From NCBI RefSeq assembly GCF_004103755.1, contig NZ_CP035283.1, positions 2,604,001 to 2,668,000 of the forward strand: DNA of 64,000 bases. Reading direction: 5' to 3'. The stretch is from Caproiciproducens sp. NJN-50 (lineage in GTDB: Bacteria; Bacillota; Clostridia; Oscillospirales; Acutalibacteraceae). The translations under genes and the position numbers were made by a program. The notes beneath the pieces were generated by a model. The model did not search any database. It saw only the letters and a program-made list of their open reading frames with translations, and was not told where the DNA came from. Position 1 is the first letter of the stretch. Every line of letters begins with the position of its first letter. Of this stretch, positions 1-8,545 are shown one piece after another.

Positions 1-1
1 C

Positions 2-1237
2 ATCGCTTTTTCCATCGGCGTTGCAACGATCGTATATATGCTGATGACCAACCCGGCAAATATTTTGGTCATCCCGATCCGGATGTTCTCCGGCATCAAC
101 TCTTTTACACTGATGGCGCTGCCGCTGTTCATGTTCGCCGCGGAGATCATGGTGCGCACGGGCATCTCCTCAAAGCTGTTCGACTTTGTCCGGATGACGG
201 CGATCGGCAAAAAACGGGGCGGGCTCGCCTACGTGAACATTCTCGCCAGCACGATCTTCGGCAGCATCTCAGGCGCGGCCCTGTCCGATATCGCCGGCCT
301 CGGCAGGATTGAAATAGACGCAATGGAGGAAGACGGCTACGACAAAAATTTCTCGTGTGCCATAACCGCCGCGTCTTCCATCGAGAGCCCTCTGATTCCC
401 CCCAGCAACATCGCCATTTTATATGCGGGGACCATGTCCCTCTCTGTGGGCGCCGTCCTGTACGCGGGCTTCATCCCCGGACTGATCCTGGCGGGCACGC
501 AGATGCTGTATGTCCTGCTGAACGCAAAGCGGCTTAATCTGCCAAAACATGCGAAAACATACACCAGGGAAGAAAAGCGCGCGATCCGCATCAGCGGCTG
601 GATCGCCATGGGCATGCCCCTGATTATCCTGATCGGCATCACCGGCGGCTTTTTCACACCCACAGAGGCGGCCGCGATGGCAGTGCTGTACGCTCTGATC
701 GTAGGAATCTTTGTGTTCAAAAATCTCACGGTCAAAATGGTCGTCGACTCCCTCTGGAACGCGGCGGTGACAACGGCAAACCTGTTCCTGATCACCTCGA
801 TCTCCGCGGTGTTCGCCTGGGCGATCGGCCTCCAGAACATACCTCAGCAGCTTGCCGCGTTCATGACCGGCATCTCGAGCAACCGCTACATCATTCTTCT
901 GATTATCAATATCATTCTTCTGATTGTCGGCATGTGGATGGAGACCTCGGCGGCGGTGCTGCTGTTTGCCCCGATCCTCGCACCCATTGCGGTCGCGATG
1001 GGCGTCAGCCCGATCCATTTCGCCGTCATCATGATCGTAAACCTTACGATCGGCCTGATCACGCCTCCCGTCGGCGTGGTGCTGTACGCGACGTCTTCGG
1101 TCGGCAGAATAAAATTCGAGGACCTCGTCAAATCCATCCTGCCATTTCTCGCGCTGTCCTTTATCGCTCTGTTTATCATCACAATGTTCCCGCAGGTAAG
1201 CCTGTTCCTGCCTTCGCTCCTGGGGCTTGGCCAGTAA
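2..1237 (+). CDS. TRAP transporter large permease (DctM-like), 5' end cut by window
   Basis: Large membrane subunit of a tripartite ATP-independent periplasmic transporter, which imports an organic or sugar acid with Na+ or H+. The frame is open from base 2, so the first residues lie outside the window; the visible 411 codons are close to the usual length of about 430. The protein is strongly hydrophobic with roughly a dozen membrane segments and family-typical stretches such as SAAALSDIAG-like SISGAALSDIAG and the C-terminal NLTIGLITPPVGVVLY. The small permease and the solute-binding protein should lie just upstream, outside the window. It leads a same-strand run of catabolic genes, so it probably imports their substrate. 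The substrate cannot be read from the sequence. Confidence 0.9.
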   Translation: MAFSIGVATIVYMLMTNPANILVIPIRMFSGINSFTLMALPLFMFAAEIMVRTGISSKLFDFVRMTAIGKKRGGLAYVNILASTIFGSISGAALSDIAGLGRIEIDAMEEDGYDKNFSCAITAASSIESPLIPPSNIAILYAGTMSLSVGAVLYAGFIPGLILAGTQMLYVLLNAKRLNLPKHAKTYTREEKRAIRISGWIAMGMPLIILIGITGGFFTPTEAAAMAVLYALIVGIFVFKNLTVKMVVDSLWNAAVTTANLFLITSISAVFAWAIGLQNIPQQLAAFMTGISSNRYIILLIINIILLIVGMWMETSAAVLLFAPILAPIAVAMGVSPIHFAVIMIVNLTIGLITPPVGVVLYATSSVGRIKFEDLVKSILPFLALSFIALFIITMFPQVSLFLPSLLGLGQ

Positions 1238-1320
1238 GGCCTGGTCCCCGGTAAGGAGCTTCGCTGCCCGGCTTGCGGGCGGACTATTTTTATAGAATGT
1301 TTTGTGAAGAAGGAGAAACT

Positions 1321-2196
1321 ATGTCAAAAAAATTTGAAGGTATCATTCCGCCGATTGTCACGCCTTTCGACGAAAAGGGCGAAATCGACGAAGAAAAGCT
1401 TCGGCGTGAAATGGGGCTCTGCATGGACGCGGGCGCAGACGGCCTGAGCGTCGGCGGAAGCACCGGAGAAGGTCCGACTCTGCGTGACGAGGAACTTCAG
1501 AAAATGATCAAAATTGCCAAAGGTTATCTTTCGCCGGAACAGTCCCTGGTCTGCGGGGTGATGCGCACCTGCACCCGGGACGCGGTGAAGGCGGGTTTTG
1601 CCGCCAAAGAAGCCGGCGCGGACGCCATTATGGTGACCCCGACCGCCTACAACGTTCTCGTTCCCAATGCGGAGGGAATGTTCGACTTTTACAGCACCAT
1701 TTCCAAAGAGGTGCAGCTTCCCATCATTATCTACAACGTGATTCCGCAGAACACGATCTATCCGGATCTGTTCCACCGTTTGCTGAATGAAACCGAGTAC
1801 GTGATGGGAATCAAGCAAAGCGTCGGCGGCATTCAGGCGCTGTACGCGGATCTGATGGAAGTCGGCGGGCAGGGCCGCGTTTACGCCGCCACGGACGACA
1901 TGATCTATTCCTGCTTTGATTTGGGAGCCGCCGGCGCCATTTCCGCGATTCTTTCCGTTTTCCCGAAAGAATCCGTGGAAATGTGGAACTGTGCTAAAAA
2001 CGGCGACCATGCGAAGGGCCTTGCAATCCAAAAGTCCCTTTATCAAAAGTGGCAGTGCCTGGGTGGGAATCAGTTCCCGATCCGCATCAAATACGCTTTG
2101 AAATGTCTCGGCAGGGACTGCGGTTATTGCAGAAGTCCGATTACGTATTTGCCAGAAGACGAAAAAAGGGTCATTGAAAACGCTTTTAGTAAATAA
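1321..2196 (+). CDS. DapA/NanA-superfamily aldolase (first copy)
   Basis: Class I aldolase or dehydratase of the dihydrodipicolinate synthase/N-acetylneuraminate lyase superfamily, 291 residues, a TIM barrel. The start at 1321 is chosen because GAAGGAG lies 8-10 bases upstream; the frame is open further back without a good ribosome site. Visible motifs are GGSTGEGPTL (phosphate/carboxylate loop), the tyrosine motif IIYNVIPQNT and the Schiff-base lysine in VMGIKQSVGG. The protein departs from true DHDPS around the YNVP(S/R) region, so lysine synthesis is unlikely. Its position between a TRAP permease and a second aldolase suggests cleavage of a 2-keto-3-deoxy acid or a related sugar-acid intermediate. 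The exact substrate is unknown. Confidence 0.85.
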   Translation: MSKKFEGIIPPIVTPFDEKGEIDEEKLRREMGLCMDAGADGLSVGGSTGEGPTLRDEELQKMIKIAKGYLSPEQSLVCGVMRTCTRDAVKAGFAAKEAGADAIMVTPTAYNVLVPNAEGMFDFYSTISKEVQLPIIIYNVIPQNTIYPDLFHRLLNETEYVMGIKQSVGGIQALYADLMEVGGQGRVYAATDDMIYSCFDLGAAGAISAILSVFPKESVEMWNCAKNGDHAKGLAIQKSLYQKWQCLGGNQFPIRIKYALKCLGRDCGYCRSPITYLPEDEKRVIENAFSK

Positions 2197-2234
2197 CTCA
2201 TAAATACTGAAAAACAGAAAAGAGAGGAACCGAC

Positions 2235-3155
2235 ATGAACAAATTTGTAGAGAAATACGGCCAGATCCTGCTGCCCCTGCTCACCCCGTTCGATGAAAAC
2301 GAAGCTGTGGCATATGACAAATATGCCGAGCTGATCGAATACCTGATCCGGAACGATTTATGCGATTCTCTGATCGTCACGGGAACGACGGGAGAAGCTT
2401 CCCTTCTGACCTTCGACGAGCGGGTAAAGCTGTTCGAAACCGCCGTCAAGGCTTCCGCGGGACGCAAGCCCGTGATCGCCGGAACCGGATGCGCCTCCAC
2501 AAAGGAAACCGTCGCCCTGACCAACGAGGCCGTAAAACTGGGCATTGAAACCTGCCTGGTCGTCTGCCCGTTCTACAACAAGCCCACCCAGGAGGGCCTG
2601 TACCGGCATTACAAGAAGCTGGCAGAATCCACGAAAGCGAACATCATGCTGTACAACATTCCCATCTTCGTCGGGGTGAATCTGGAGGCCGAAACGGTCC
2701 ATCGTCTCGCGGCCATCCCCAACATCGTCGGGGTCAAGGACGAAGCCGGAATCAATCCGACCCAGGTGACCGACTTCTTCCTGGCGACCAAAGACGTGGA
2801 CCCCGATTTCGCCATTTACAACGGCGACGACGTCATGCTGCTGCCCACCATCGTACAGGGAGCCATGGGCCTGGTTTCCGGCGGCGCCCATATCTTCGGC
2901 CATGAGATCCGCGCGATCTTCAAAGCCTTCGCCGAAGGCGACAACGAAAAAGCAAAAGAGCTGTTCGTGCCGATCTACCGCTTCTGCAAATCCACGGGCC
3001 AGAACGGCCGCATCCTCCCCAACTCCATCTTGCGCCCCGCTGTCGAAGCCGTGACCGGCGTCAGGATCGGTCCCGCCCGCGGCCCGCTGGCCCCCGCTAC
3101 CGACGAAGAAATGGAAGTCACTCTCGGCATCCTCAAAGAAATCGGAAAACTGTAA
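2235..3155 (+). CDS. DapA-superfamily aldolase (second copy)
   Basis: Second DHDPS/NAL-superfamily protein, 306 residues, 38 bases after the first and probably co-transcribed. It keeps TGTTGEASLLT, the VCPFYNKPTQEGLY segment that resembles classical DapA, and the active lysine in GVKDEAG. However the loop that reads YNVPSRTG in DHDPS reads YNIPIFVG here, so the arginine that binds the aspartate-semialdehyde carboxylate in DHDPS is absent. That argues for a catabolic aldolase (KDG-, HOGA- or NAL-like) rather than lysine synthesis. Ribosome site AGAGAGG precedes the ATG. Two different aldolases in one operon may form two steps or two specificities. Confidence 0.85.
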   Translation: MNKFVEKYGQILLPLLTPFDENEAVAYDKYAELIEYLIRNDLCDSLIVTGTTGEASLLTFDERVKLFETAVKASAGRKPVIAGTGCASTKETVALTNEAVKLGIETCLVVCPFYNKPTQEGLYRHYKKLAESTKANIMLYNIPIFVGVNLEAETVHRLAAIPNIVGVKDEAGINPTQVTDFFLATKDVDPDFAIYNGDDVMLLPTIVQGAMGLVSGGAHIFGHEIRAIFKAFAEGDNEKAKELFVPIYRFCKSTGQNGRILPNSILRPAVEAVTGVRIGPARGPLAPATDEEMEVTLGILKEIGKL

Positions 3156-3344
3156 AAGCATGGATTGAGATGCCTGAAGGGCAGGCCTGTCCGTCCCAAG
3201 TTTCCGAAACGGGTAGAACAATATGCAGTACATACCAACAAGGAGAAAAACGCTCTGCGGAAATGCCGGAACCACTGGCGGCTCCGGCTTCCGCCGGCAC
3301 TCCATTCGGGTATTTCATTACGATTCTTCGAAACAGGTGAGAAA

Positions 3345-4346
3345 ATGGGTTTAAAAAGGCCGAAGATCCTTGTGGTCGGCAGTTTTATGATGGACCTGAT
3401 CGCCTCCGCGCCCCGGGTCCCGAGCATGGGAGAAACCGTCATTGGAACATCCTTCCGCACCGCACCCGGCGGCAAGGGCGCAAACCAGGCCGTGCAGTGC
3501 GCACGGCTCGGCGCCTCCGTCACAATGGCGGGCTGCGTGGGCGGCGACGCTTTTGGCCGTGAGATGACGGACGCCGCAAAGGAATCCGGCGTGGATGTTT
3601 CCCACGTCAAGATCAGCAAGGAGCATTCCTCCGGCGTGGGCAACATTCAGCTGGAGATCAGCGAACACGGCGCCAGGAACCGCATTCTTGTGGTGCCCGG
3701 CGCCAACTTTGACCTGACTCCCGGCGACCTGAAATGGATGAAAGACGAAATCGGCCAGTTCGATTTGCTTATGCTTCAGTTGGAACTGACGATGCCCGTT
3801 GTAAAATATGCGGCCGCCTGCGCTCATGCCGCCGGCGTGCCTGTCATGCTGAATCCGGCCCCCGCGGCGCCTCTGGACGCGGAGCTGCTGAAGTGTGTCA
3901 CCTACCTCTCCCCCAACGAGCATGAAGCCGCGCTGCTGGCCGGCCTGCCTCTGAGGGCAGACAGCGGCGCCGTCAACCGGGAAGACTTAAAAAAAGTCAC
4001 CGGTGCGCTGCGGGCAAAGGGAGTGGACCGCGTGATCGTCACACTGGGCGGGAACGGGTCCGCAATCGCCGGTGCGGAGGGCATCCGGTATACCCCCTGC
4101 GTCAGCATGCCGGACGTAAAAGACCCCACCGCCGCCGGAGATTCCTTCGTGGCGGCCTTCTGCACCGGCATCACCGCCGGCCTGCCGGAACGGGAAGCGC
4201 TGGCATTTGCCTCCCACGCCGCCGCGATCACCGTATCCCGCATGGGGGCGATGCCCTCGCTGCCCACGGCGGCGGAGGTGCAGGCCCTGCTGCGCGAACG
4301 CGGATACACCGGGTTCGATCCCGCCGAATTGAACGCCTTTCTGTAA
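3345..4346 (+). CDS. PfkB-family (ribokinase-like) sugar kinase
   Basis: Predicted cytosolic ATP-dependent sugar kinase of the ribokinase/PfkB family, 333 residues. The ATG at 3345 fits the family N-terminus (KILVVGSFMMDLI) and follows AGGTGAG; an open stretch upstream to 3165 has no family match. PfkB signature 1 is seen as GGKGANQAVQCARLG near residue 42 and signature 2 as DPTAAGDSFVAAFC with the catalytic Asp in AAGD near the C-terminus. A 189-base gap separates it from the upstream aldolase, in which I see no gene. Sitting with an SIS isomerase and an RbsD/FucU protein, it likely phosphorylates a pentose- or hexose-derived intermediate of the pathway. Confidence 0.9.
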   Translation: MGLKRPKILVVGSFMMDLIASAPRVPSMGETVIGTSFRTAPGGKGANQAVQCARLGASVTMAGCVGGDAFGREMTDAAKESGVDVSHVKISKEHSSGVGNIQLEISEHGARNRILVVPGANFDLTPGDLKWMKDEIGQFDLLMLQLELTMPVVKYAAACAHAAGVPVMLNPAPAAPLDAELLKCVTYLSPNEHEAALLAGLPLRADSGAVNREDLKKVTGALRAKGVDRVIVTLGGNGSAIAGAEGIRYTPCVSMPDVKDPTAAGDSFVAAFCTGITAGLPEREALAFASHAAAITVSRMGAMPSLPTAAEVQALLRERGYTGFDPAELNAFL

Positions 4347-4389
4347 ACTGCGGCGGAATGAGGCTGTTTTCCATGGAAAGGAAGATGCA

Positions 4390-5007
4390 ATGATGCTACA
4401 AAAGGAAAGCAGGCAGGCTGTGGATCTGTTCCTGGCTTCTGCCAAAAAAGAATTTTCCGACTTTGCCGATAAACTTGGCGGCGGCACCTATGAAAAAGCC
4501 GCTGAAATGATCCTGGACGCCCAGAGAAACGGCAATCGTCTCCATATCACCGGGATCGGCAAACCCGGGCACGTCTCCGCGTACATGGCATCCCTGCTGT
4601 CCTCCACCGGCAACCCCTGCTATTTTCTCCACGGCACCGAAGCCGTTCACGGCTCCTGCGGCCAGCTGGTGGCGGGAGACGTGGTGATCTGCATTTCCAA
4701 CAGCGGAGAAACGGCGGAGCTGAAAGCCACGGCCATCGCGGTCCGCAACAACGGCTGCAAGCTGATCGCCGTCACAGGCAACCCTCAAAGCTGGCTTGGA
4801 ACTTACTGCGACGCCTGCCTGTACGCCGGTGTGAAGGAAGAGGGCGGTCCGCTGAACCGCGCGCCGCGGAATTCCATTCTTGCGGAGCTTTTGACGCTTC
4901 AGGCGCTTTCCGTCGCGCTTCAGGCGGAACGCGGCTGGAACCCGGAGCAGTATGTCCGTTGTCATCCCGGCGGGAAACTGGGACAGCTGAAGGAAAACGA
5001 GAAATAA
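4390..5007 (+). CDS. SIS-domain sugar-phosphate isomerase (KpsF/GutQ-like, no CBS domains)
   Basis: 205-residue single SIS (sugar isomerase) domain protein. It shows the family pattern ITGIGKPGHVSAYMASLLSSTG, the phosphate-binding ISNSGETAEL and the C-terminal HPGGKLG typical of arabinose-5-phosphate isomerases KdsD/KpsF/GutQ. The usual C-terminal pair of CBS domains is missing, which is common in stand-alone catabolic or 6-phospho-3-hexuloisomerase-like members. It is 43 bases after the sugar kinase and 14 bases before the RbsD/FucU gene, so the three are probably translated from one message. Likely role: aldose/ketose isomerisation of the phosphosugar made by the kinase; substrate unknown. 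ATG codons at 4390 and 4393 are both possible starts. Confidence 0.85.
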   Translation: MMLQKESRQAVDLFLASAKKEFSDFADKLGGGTYEKAAEMILDAQRNGNRLHITGIGKPGHVSAYMASLLSSTGNPCYFLHGTEAVHGSCGQLVAGDVVICISNSGETAELKATAIAVRNNGCKLIAVTGNPQSWLGTYCDACLYAGVKEEGGPLNRAPRNSILAELLTLQALSVALQAERGWNPEQYVRCHPGGKLGQLKENEK

Positions 5008-5021
5008 GGAGGTCCTGAATC

Positions 5022-5429
5022 ATGTTGACCATAGACTGCATCCATCCCGAACTGATGCGGGTGCTTTCACTGCTGGGACACGGCGATAAAGTTCTGATCG
5101 CCGACGGCAACTACCCGCTGGCTTCCAAAACAGGAGACGCGGAAAAGATCTGGCTGGGCCTGCGGCCCGGACAGCCTGCCGTCACCGATGTTCTGGAGAC
5201 GCTGCTGCATGTCATCCGCGTGGAACAAGCGGAAGTCATGAGCCCGGGCGACGATTCCACGCCGGAAATTTTCGGCGAGTTTCAGAAACTGCTGGGCGGC
5301 ATGGAATTGGCCAAGCTGGGGCGATTTGAATTTTACGACGCATGCGGCGAAAAGACGCTGCGGCTGGCAATTTCCACCGGAGAGAAACGCACCTTCGCCA
5401 ACATTCTCCTCACCGTCGGCGTGGCATAG
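5022..5429 (+). CDS. RbsD/FucU-family sugar mutarotase
   Basis: 135-residue protein of the RbsD/FucU family, cytosolic decameric enzymes that interconvert sugar anomers (ribose pyranase, fucose mutarotase). Family features are the N-terminal IHPELMRVLSLLGHGDKVLIADGNYP with the conserved His and Asp and the end segment KRTFANILLTVGVA. A strong AGGAGG precedes the ATG. It ends the plus-strand operon that starts with the TRAP permease and is followed by a 12-bp inverted repeat. Its presence implies that a free reducing sugar or its phosphate passes through the pathway. Confidence 0.88.
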   Translation: MLTIDCIHPELMRVLSLLGHGDKVLIADGNYPLASKTGDAEKIWLGLRPGQPAVTDVLETLLHVIRVEQAEVMSPGDDSTPEIFGEFQKLLGGMELAKLGRFEFYDACGEKTLRLAISTGEKRTFANILLTVGVA

Positions 5430-5439
5430 CGGAAACCGT

Positions 5440-5474
5440 GCCGTGCGGGCAGAAGGGAGGCTTGCCCGCACGGC
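5440..5474 (+). terminator. Inverted repeat after the RbsD/FucU gene
   Basis: GCCGTGCGGGCA at 5440-5451 is the exact reverse complement of TGCCCGCACGGC at 5463-5474, giving a 12-bp GC-rich stem with an 11-base loop. It lies 10 bases after the last operon gene, between two converging transcripts. There is no T tract, so it could be a transcript-end stabiliser or a weak terminator. Confidence 0.55.
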
Positions 5475-5504
5475 AGCCGCGGAGGGAAGCGAATCGGGCC
5501 GTTC

Positions 5505-6284
5505 TCAGGGATGATCCCAGGAATATCTGGGATTTTGCACACAGAATTTGCCCCCCGTGATCTCAACGCTTACCCCGTTGATGTAGCTCGCCTTGTCCGA
5601 GGCCAGAAAAACGACCGCATTGGCGATATCCTCCGGCCTTCCAAGCCGGTTGACGGGAATGTTCCCCTGCTGCCCCGTCGCCACAGCCCAATTGTCTATT
5701 TTTGTCATGGGGGTCTCGATCACGCCGGGGATATAAGTTAAAACCCGGATGTTGTCTTTCGCGTATTCCGCGGCAAAAGAACGGGTCAGGCTGCAGACAC
5801 CTGCTTTGGCCGCGCCGTAGGGTCCGGAGCCGGCCGCCGGAAAAATCGACTGAAAGGACCCGGCGTTAAAAATGACCCCGCCGCCCGTTTTGCGCATCTG
5901 CCTGGCCGCGTATTTGCTGCCGAGAAAGACCCCGGTGAGGTTCGTATCGATGACCTGGCGCCAGAATTCCAAACTCACCTCATCCATCCGGTCATGACAG
6001 GTCTGCCCCGCGTTGTTGACCCAGACATCGATCCGGCCAAAGGCGGCCGACACCGCCTCGGAGAATTCGGCGACATCCCGCTCACAGGCAACATTCATCT
6101 GTTTGGTGAAAACAGGGTATCCCAGCGATTCGAATTCGCGCTGCACTTCGTCCAGTTTTTCCTTCCGCCGCGCGCCGACCGCAATTTTGCAGCCTTCTTC
6201 CGCGAAAGCGCGTGCTATGGACTTCCCGATCCCGGTGGCTCCTCCTGTGACTACAACTACTTTTCCGTCCAACATGAGATTCAT
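5505..6284 (-). CDS. Short-chain dehydrogenase/reductase (SDR)
   Basis: 259-residue classical SDR, NAD(P)-dependent oxidoreductase. The N-terminal cofactor loop is VTGGATGIGKSIARAFAEEG, the structural NNAG follows near residue 90, and the catalytic YGAAK with an upstream serine (GSFQSIFPAAGSG region) is present. The C-terminal SYINGVSVEITGGKF is typical of 3-oxoacyl-ACP reductase/gluconate-5-dehydrogenase-like members. It is transcribed leftward, divergently from the glycerol-dehydrogenase-like gene, across a 151-base region with repeated operator-like sites, so both are probably controlled by the nearby GntR protein. Probably oxidises or reduces the substrate or an intermediate of the sugar pathway. 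Confidence 0.9.
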   Translation of the reverse strand: MNLMLDGKVVVVTGGATGIGKSIARAFAEEGCKIAVGARRKEKLDEVQREFESLGYPVFTKQMNVACERDVAEFSEAVSAAFGRIDVWVNNAGQTCHDRMDEVSLEFWRQVIDTNLTGVFLGSKYAARQMRKTGGGVIFNAGSFQSIFPAAGSGPYGAAKAGVCSLTRSFAAEYAKDNIRVLTYIPGVIETPMTKIDNWAVATGQQGNIPVNRLGRPEDIANAVVFLASDKASYINGVSVEITGGKFCVQNPRYSWDHP

Positions 6285-6314
6285 AGCGATCTTCTTCCTT
6301 TCAAACCAATATTT

Positions 6315-6329
6315 ATGATATCGTACAAT
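6315..6329. promoter_or_regulatory. Operator-like site 1 (ATGATATCGTACAAT)
   Basis: ATGATATCGTACAAT occurs here between the divergent SDR and dehydrogenase genes and again, identical in all 15 bases, at 8546-8560 upstream of the GntR gene. The GTAC core with flanking AT-rich bases fits sites bound by FadR-type GntR regulators. Assignment to the GntR protein at 7599-8300 is inferred from proximity. Confidence 0.6.
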
Positions 6330-6380
6330 TAATCGTGTTTTCTCCCTATAGTTCTATGATATCAAGCGCTTTTAAAACGT

Positions 6381-6395
6381 ATTGTATGAGATCAT
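6381..6395. promoter_or_regulatory. Operator-like site 2, inverted
   Basis: ATTGTATGAGATCAT is the reverse complement of ATGATCTCATACAAT, which matches site 1 at 13 of 15 positions. It lies 41 bases upstream of the dehydrogenase start. A partial copy, ATGATATCA, is at 6356-6364 between the two full sites. Confidence 0.5.
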
Positions 6396-6435
6396 GTTGC
6401 GGCATACTATCAATTTACGAAGCGAGGGATAATCA

Positions 6436-7518
6436 ATGACTGATCGATTCCATATTTCACCATTAAAGGTTGGATGCGGAAAATTTTTTCACGGAAAGGG
6501 GCTGATCGCTCTGCTCCCCAGTGAAATCAAACGGTTGGGGGGAAAAGCGCTTTTTATCGGAGGACCCTCCTCGATGGACCGCGTCATGCAGGCGGCCGAG
6601 GCGGATCTTATTTCCGCTAAAGTCACTTACCATGTCGTCCGGCACCAGGCTCAGTGTACAACGAAGTGGGCCGGGGAATACGCCAAAACGGCACTGGAGG
6701 GCGGATACACCGTCCTAGTGGGCTGCGGCGGCGGCAAAGTCATCGACGAAGCAAAAGGCGCCTCCTATTTCAGCGGCCTCCCCATCATCACTGTGCCGAC
6801 TTCCCTGGCAACCTGCGTCGCCACTTCCATGGTCGCCATCATGTACAACGACAAAGGACAGCGCGCGCCCGCCATCACACTGAAGAAAGAGGTTGACGTC
6901 TGCATCGCCGACGAAGACCTCATCGGGTCCGCTCCGCGGCGTCTGCTGGCCGCAGGGATTTTGGACGATATCGCCAAAATGCCTGAGAGCTATCATCAAA
7001 AAATGAATATGCGAGATTACCGCGACTGCAGCCTGGAAGAATACATTCAGATTTTAAACAGCCGCGGCATTTATCATTTTCTCCTCGGGGAAGGCCGCGA
7101 CCTTTATGACAACGGCAAAAACGCAAAACGTTTTCATGACGCCGTTCTGACGAACCTGCTGCATACCTCGATCGTCAGCGGATTCGCCGACGGTTCCGGC
7201 CAGTTGGCCATCGCACACGCGACATACGACTTTATGAGGAATTTCAACACGGAAAAGGCTTCCGCCTTCCTGCACGGGGAAATCGTCGCGGTCGGCCTGA
7301 TGATCCAGATGGCTTTCAATGGCTACCCGGAGAGCGAGATTCAAAAAGTGCGCGATCTAATGGCCTACATGCACATGCCTCTGACCCTGCAGGACATTCG
7401 CTTTGATGCTACTCCCGACAGCCTGGACTTTTTTATCGGCAAAGTGGCCGAAGCCACCAGCCTGTCCAGCACCGAGGACATCGGGCTTCTCCGCAGATCC
7501 GTCAAAGCCGCGTTGTAA
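6436..7518 (+). CDS. Glycerol-dehydrogenase-like, metal-dependent alcohol dehydrogenase
   Basis: 360-residue member of the iron-containing/glycerol dehydrogenase family, NAD-linked. Visible are the dinucleotide loop CGGGKVIDEAK near residue 97, PTSLATCVATS, the metal-binding Asp in AGILDDIAK, and two histidine sites QLAIAHATYD and FLHGEIVAVG. The segment after the first His (HATYDFMRN) differs from the HAIHNG of GldA, so the alcohol may not be glycerol. GAGGG precedes the ATG. It is transcribed away from the SDR gene, with shared operator-like sites between them, and ends at an intrinsic terminator. Likely a polyol or sugar-derived alcohol dehydrogenase of the same pathway. Confidence 0.88.
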   Translation: MTDRFHISPLKVGCGKFFHGKGLIALLPSEIKRLGGKALFIGGPSSMDRVMQAAEADLISAKVTYHVVRHQAQCTTKWAGEYAKTALEGGYTVLVGCGGGKVIDEAKGASYFSGLPIITVPTSLATCVATSMVAIMYNDKGQRAPAITLKKEVDVCIADEDLIGSAPRRLLAAGILDDIAKMPESYHQKMNMRDYRDCSLEEYIQILNSRGIYHFLLGEGRDLYDNGKNAKRFHDAVLTNLLHTSIVSGFADGSGQLAIAHATYDFMRNFNTEKASAFLHGEIVAVGLMIQMAFNGYPESEIQKVRDLMAYMHMPLTLQDIRFDATPDSLDFFIGKVAEATSLSSTEDIGLLRRSVKAAL

Positions 7519-7538
7519 ATTCACCGTTCTATTACAGA

Positions 7539-7578
7539 CAGGACCCGCCGACGGGATGCGCCAGTGGGTCCTGCTTTA
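7539..7578 (+). terminator. Intrinsic terminator after the dehydrogenase gene
   Basis: CAGGACCC at 7539-7546 pairs with GGGTCCTG at 7566-7573, followed by CTTTATT. It lies 21 bases after the stop codon, between converging genes. Confidence 0.7.
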
Positions 7579-7598
7579 TTGTTCCGCCTATGTTAAGT

Positions 7599-8300
7599 CT
7601 ATTTTTCAGTCCTGCGCGTATGAATTGTTTCCATATCCTTCGCTGTTATTTCCAAATGCTTTCGCATCTCCTTCACGGCCAAAGATGCGTTTTTCGTTTG
7701 AAAGCAGAACAAAATCCGCGTGTGGGGTTCCACCGCGTTTGCGTAAACATCATTATTCATAAAGGAATCTCCGCGGTAAACCCGAAAACTCTCCAGCAAC
7801 TGTTTATTGATGTTGATCAGCAATTGATTGCGGGTATAGCTGATGATCTTTGTGTGGAACAGTTCGTCCAGCATAATCAGGCGCACCAGGTCCTTCGATT
7901 CGTTGGCCTCCAAAAAGGATTTGTGGATCTGCTCCAATTCCTTCACCTGTTTTGGAGAAGCACGCTCAACGGAAAGGCGGACGGACAGCGTTTCAATGGC
8001 CATGCGGACTTCCATAAAGTCATTGAATTTCGCATTCTCTACATCGTACCAATTGTCGGAGTGGGTCACGGGGGTATAGCTCGCCACAAAAGCGCCCTTT
8101 CCGGGCAGCAGATTAATATAACCCAAAGCCTGAATCACGCGCATCGCTTCCCGTACGCTGGTGCGGCTGACCTTCAGCCTCTCACACAGACGGGATTCCG
8201 TCGGCAATTTTTCTCCAATGGAGTACTGACCGGATTCAATCAGTTCCTTCAGATTGTCAACAACAGCGTCGGTGATCGAAATCTTGTGGATTTCCTTCAT
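7599..8300 (-). CDS. GntR-family regulator, FadR/FCD subfamily
   Basis: Transcription factor of about 233 residues. The winged helix-turn-helix is seen as KLPTESRLCERLKVSRTSVREAMRVIQALGYI followed by the wing LLPGKGAFV (described in parts; residues about 30-75). The C-terminal helical FCD domain has the metal/ligand histidines and acidic residues of the subfamily, e.g. LDELFHTKII. The start at 8300 (MKEIHKIS) is chosen because AGGAGG lies 10 bases upstream; an in-frame ATG at 8351 has none. It converges on the dehydrogenase gene and probably represses the sugar island, with its effector a pathway metabolite. Operator-like repeats lie at 6315, 6381 and 8546. Confidence 0.9.
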   Translation of the reverse strand: MKEIHKISITDAVVDNLKELIESGQYSIGEKLPTESRLCERLKVSRTSVREAMRVIQALGYINLLPGKGAFVASYTPVTHSDNWYDVENAKFNDFMEVRMAIETLSVRLSVERASPKQVKELEQIHKSFLEANESKDLVRLIMLDELFHTKIISYTRNQLLININKQLLESFRVYRGDSFMNNDVYANAVEPHTRILFCFQTKNASLAVKEMRKHLEITAKDMETIHTRRTEK

Positions 8301-8545
8301 TATGTCCTGGCCTCCTTGTCGGACGTCATTCAATATAATGCCTATAAACATTTAAGCAGCATTGTATATGACTCTTAAAGTTATAATAGCATAGTAGAAG
8401 AAATTTGTAAATATTTTTAGATCATATTCATTAATTTAGTGATATATTATAGTTTATTCTTCTACATCTTCAATTTGATAGGTCGTTATTTTTTTATAAA
8501 CTGCCATTTGGCAAACCAAAGAATTCGGGTATGCCGTTATTTAAT

